This document shows, in pieces, positions 5,183-6,223 of a stretch of 6,223 nt of DNA. The notes beneath the pieces were generated by a model. That model was not told where the DNA came from. It searched no databases and saw only the letters and a program-made list of their open reading frames with translations. This stretch comes from Desulfobacterales bacterium (lineage in GTDB: Bacteria; Desulfobacterota; DSM-4660; Desulfatiglandales; JALVZP01). The position numbers and the translations under genes were made by a program. The stretch covers positions 1 to 6,223 of the forward strand of contig JALVZP010000319.1 of the NCBI GenBank assembly GCA_027037575.1. The letters run 5' to 3'. Within the stretch, counting starts at the first letter, position 1; every line of letters begins with the position of its first letter.

Positions 5183-6223
5183 ATGGAAAAACATCATAAA
5201 TTCTCCCTCTGGTATCTCATAATAGGTATCTGGCTTCTTTTTGCCCTGCAGAACTATATATCCTCCCTCCTTGCTATAAAGACCATACCCTATAGCGAAT
5301 TTTTGAAACTCCTCAGGCAGCACAAGATAATAGAGGTAGCAATTTCAGAGAATCAGATACAGGGAAAGATGATAGAGAAAAGAAAAGGAAAGACCCATAT
5401 TGTCCTATTCAGGACAGTAAGAGTAGATCCTGAAATATCAAGGCTTCTTGAAAAATATAATGTAAGGTTTACTGGAAAGATATCTTCTCAATTCTGGAGA
5501 GAAGTATTTTCATGGGCATTCTCCATATTTCTCTTTGTTGGGATCTGGTATCTTCTGATGAGACGCATATCTGGACAGCATCCTGCATTTATGAGCTTTG
5601 GAAAGAAAAAGGCAAAGATATATACACCTGAAGAGCTAAATGTCACATTTGACGATGTAGCAGGAGTAGATGAAGCAAAACAGGAGCTTATGGAAGTAGT
5701 GGAATTCTTAAAGGAACCCGAAAGATTTAGGGAGATAGGAGGAAGGCTACCCAAGGGAATACTTCTGGTTGGGCCTCCTGGAACGGGAAAGACACTTCTT
5801 GCAAAGGCAGTTGCAGGAGAAAGTGGAGTCCCATTCTTTAGCACAAGTGGATCAGAGTTTGTAGAGCTTTTCGTAGGAGTTGGTGCTGCAAGGGTAAGGG
5901 ATCTATTTGAACAGGCAAAGCAGATGGCTCCATGTATAATCTTTATCGATGAGCTGGATGCACTTGGAAAGGCAAGGGGAATTGGGGCATCTGCTGGTCA
6001 TGATGAAAGGGAGCAGACACTGAATCAGCTTCTCGTTGAGATGGATGGATTTGATCCAGCAGTGGGTGTTGTCCTTATGGCTGCCACAAATAGACCAGAG
6101 ATATTAGATCCAGCACTTCTCAGACCTGGAAGATTTGACAGACAGATCCTTGTGGATAGACCTGACAAAAAAGGAAGGGAAGAGATATTAAAGATCCACA
6201 TAAGGAAGATAAAGGTCGCAGAG
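5183..6223 (+). CDS. ftsH: ATP-dependent zinc metalloprotease FtsH, N-terminal part (partial, cut by the right edge)
   Basis: FtsH is the membrane-anchored AAA+ protease that degrades misfolded membrane proteins and some regulators. The 347 codons visible give a first membrane helix (about 9-31), an extracytoplasmic domain (32-107), a second helix (about 108-126), then the AAA module: linker SFGKKKAKIY and FDDVAGVDEAK, Walker A GPPGTGKT (197-204), pore loop FVGVGA (230-235), Walker B IIFIDELDA (252-260), sensor-1 ATNRP (301-305), and second region of homology LRPGRFDRQ (313-321) with likely arginine fingers R317 and R320. All catalytic ATPase residues are intact. The zinc protease domain (HEXXH) lies beyond the edge. 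In-frame TAG at 5177-5179 rules out a longer protein. There is no clear SD, and the start is 6 nt after the DUF1326 stop, so translation is probably coupled to that gene. Confidence 0.97.
   Translation, partial: MEKHHKFSLWYLIIGIWLLFALQNYISSLLAIKTIPYSEFLKLLRQHKIIEVAISENQIQGKMIEKRKGKTHIVLFRTVRVDPEISRLLEKYNVRFTGKISSQFWREVFSWAFSIFLFVGIWYLLMRRISGQHPAFMSFGKKKAKIYTPEELNVTFDDVAGVDEAKQELMEVVEFLKEPERFREIGGRLPKGILLVGPPGTGKTLLAKAVAGESGVPFFSTSGSEFVELFVGVGAARVRDLFEQAKQMAPCIIFIDELDALGKARGIGASAGHDEREQTLNQLLVEMDGFDPAVGVVLMAATNRPEILDPALLRPGRFDRQILVDRPDKKGREEILKIHIRKIKVAE

Noticed and set aside
5488..5844. 118-residue antisense frame inside ftsH
   Set aside because: It lies fully opposite the conserved AAA module; its Ser/Pro-rich composition is a typical shadow of a conserved coding strand.

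Overview
The window looks like chromosomal DNA of a bacterium, probably a thermophilic anaerobe. The evidence for a bacterium is a membrane-anchored FtsH, purine-rich Shine-Dalgarno (SD) sites such as AGGAGG, a TTGACA-type promoter, and tightly packed or overlapping genes. The thermophile guess is weaker. It rests on heavy use of AGG/AGA and ATA codons, Lys/Glu/Ile-rich proteins, and an archaeal-type RtcB paired with archease. I cannot name the lineage. There are no rRNA, tRNA, CRISPR, insertion sequence or phage signals.

Left part (1-873, minus strand): an RNA-repair operon. Archease is followed by rtcB, whose SD overlaps the archease stop codon; rtcB runs off the left edge. Archease is the activating partner of the RtcB RNA ligase, so the pair is one functional unit.

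Middle (874-4123): a DUF445 membrane protein on the plus strand (955-1548) starts divergently from archease. Its 3' end overlaps by 39 bp the end of the minus-strand genes cbiQ (ECF transporter T component) and cbiO (ATPase). These two share a 4-bp ATGA overlap and are preceded by a good TTGACA-17-TATGGT promoter. CbiO has a histidine-rich tail, which hints at nickel or cobalt transport, but no substrate-binding S component (CbiM/CbiN) lies in the window. Upstream of cbiQ, also on the minus strand, is an AT-richer gene for a BASS/ACR3-like carrier. A 15-nt tandem duplication carries its stop codon.

Right part (4124-6223, plus strand): a 199-bp intergenic region separates the carrier gene from a plus-strand cluster. 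The cluster holds an unrecognised 64-residue acidic protein, a DUF1326 protein, and ftsH (AAA+ membrane protease), which runs off the right edge. Gaps of 14 and 6 nt suggest one transcript. The first two genes share an identical 11-nt SD leader, TAATCAGGAGG.

I see no clearly new multi-gene system. The points most worth checking are the small unknown protein in the DUF1326-ftsH cluster, the ACR3-like carrier that lacks the cysteine typical of arsenite exporters, the lone CbiQO pair with its His-rich ATPase tail, and the convergent coding overlap.
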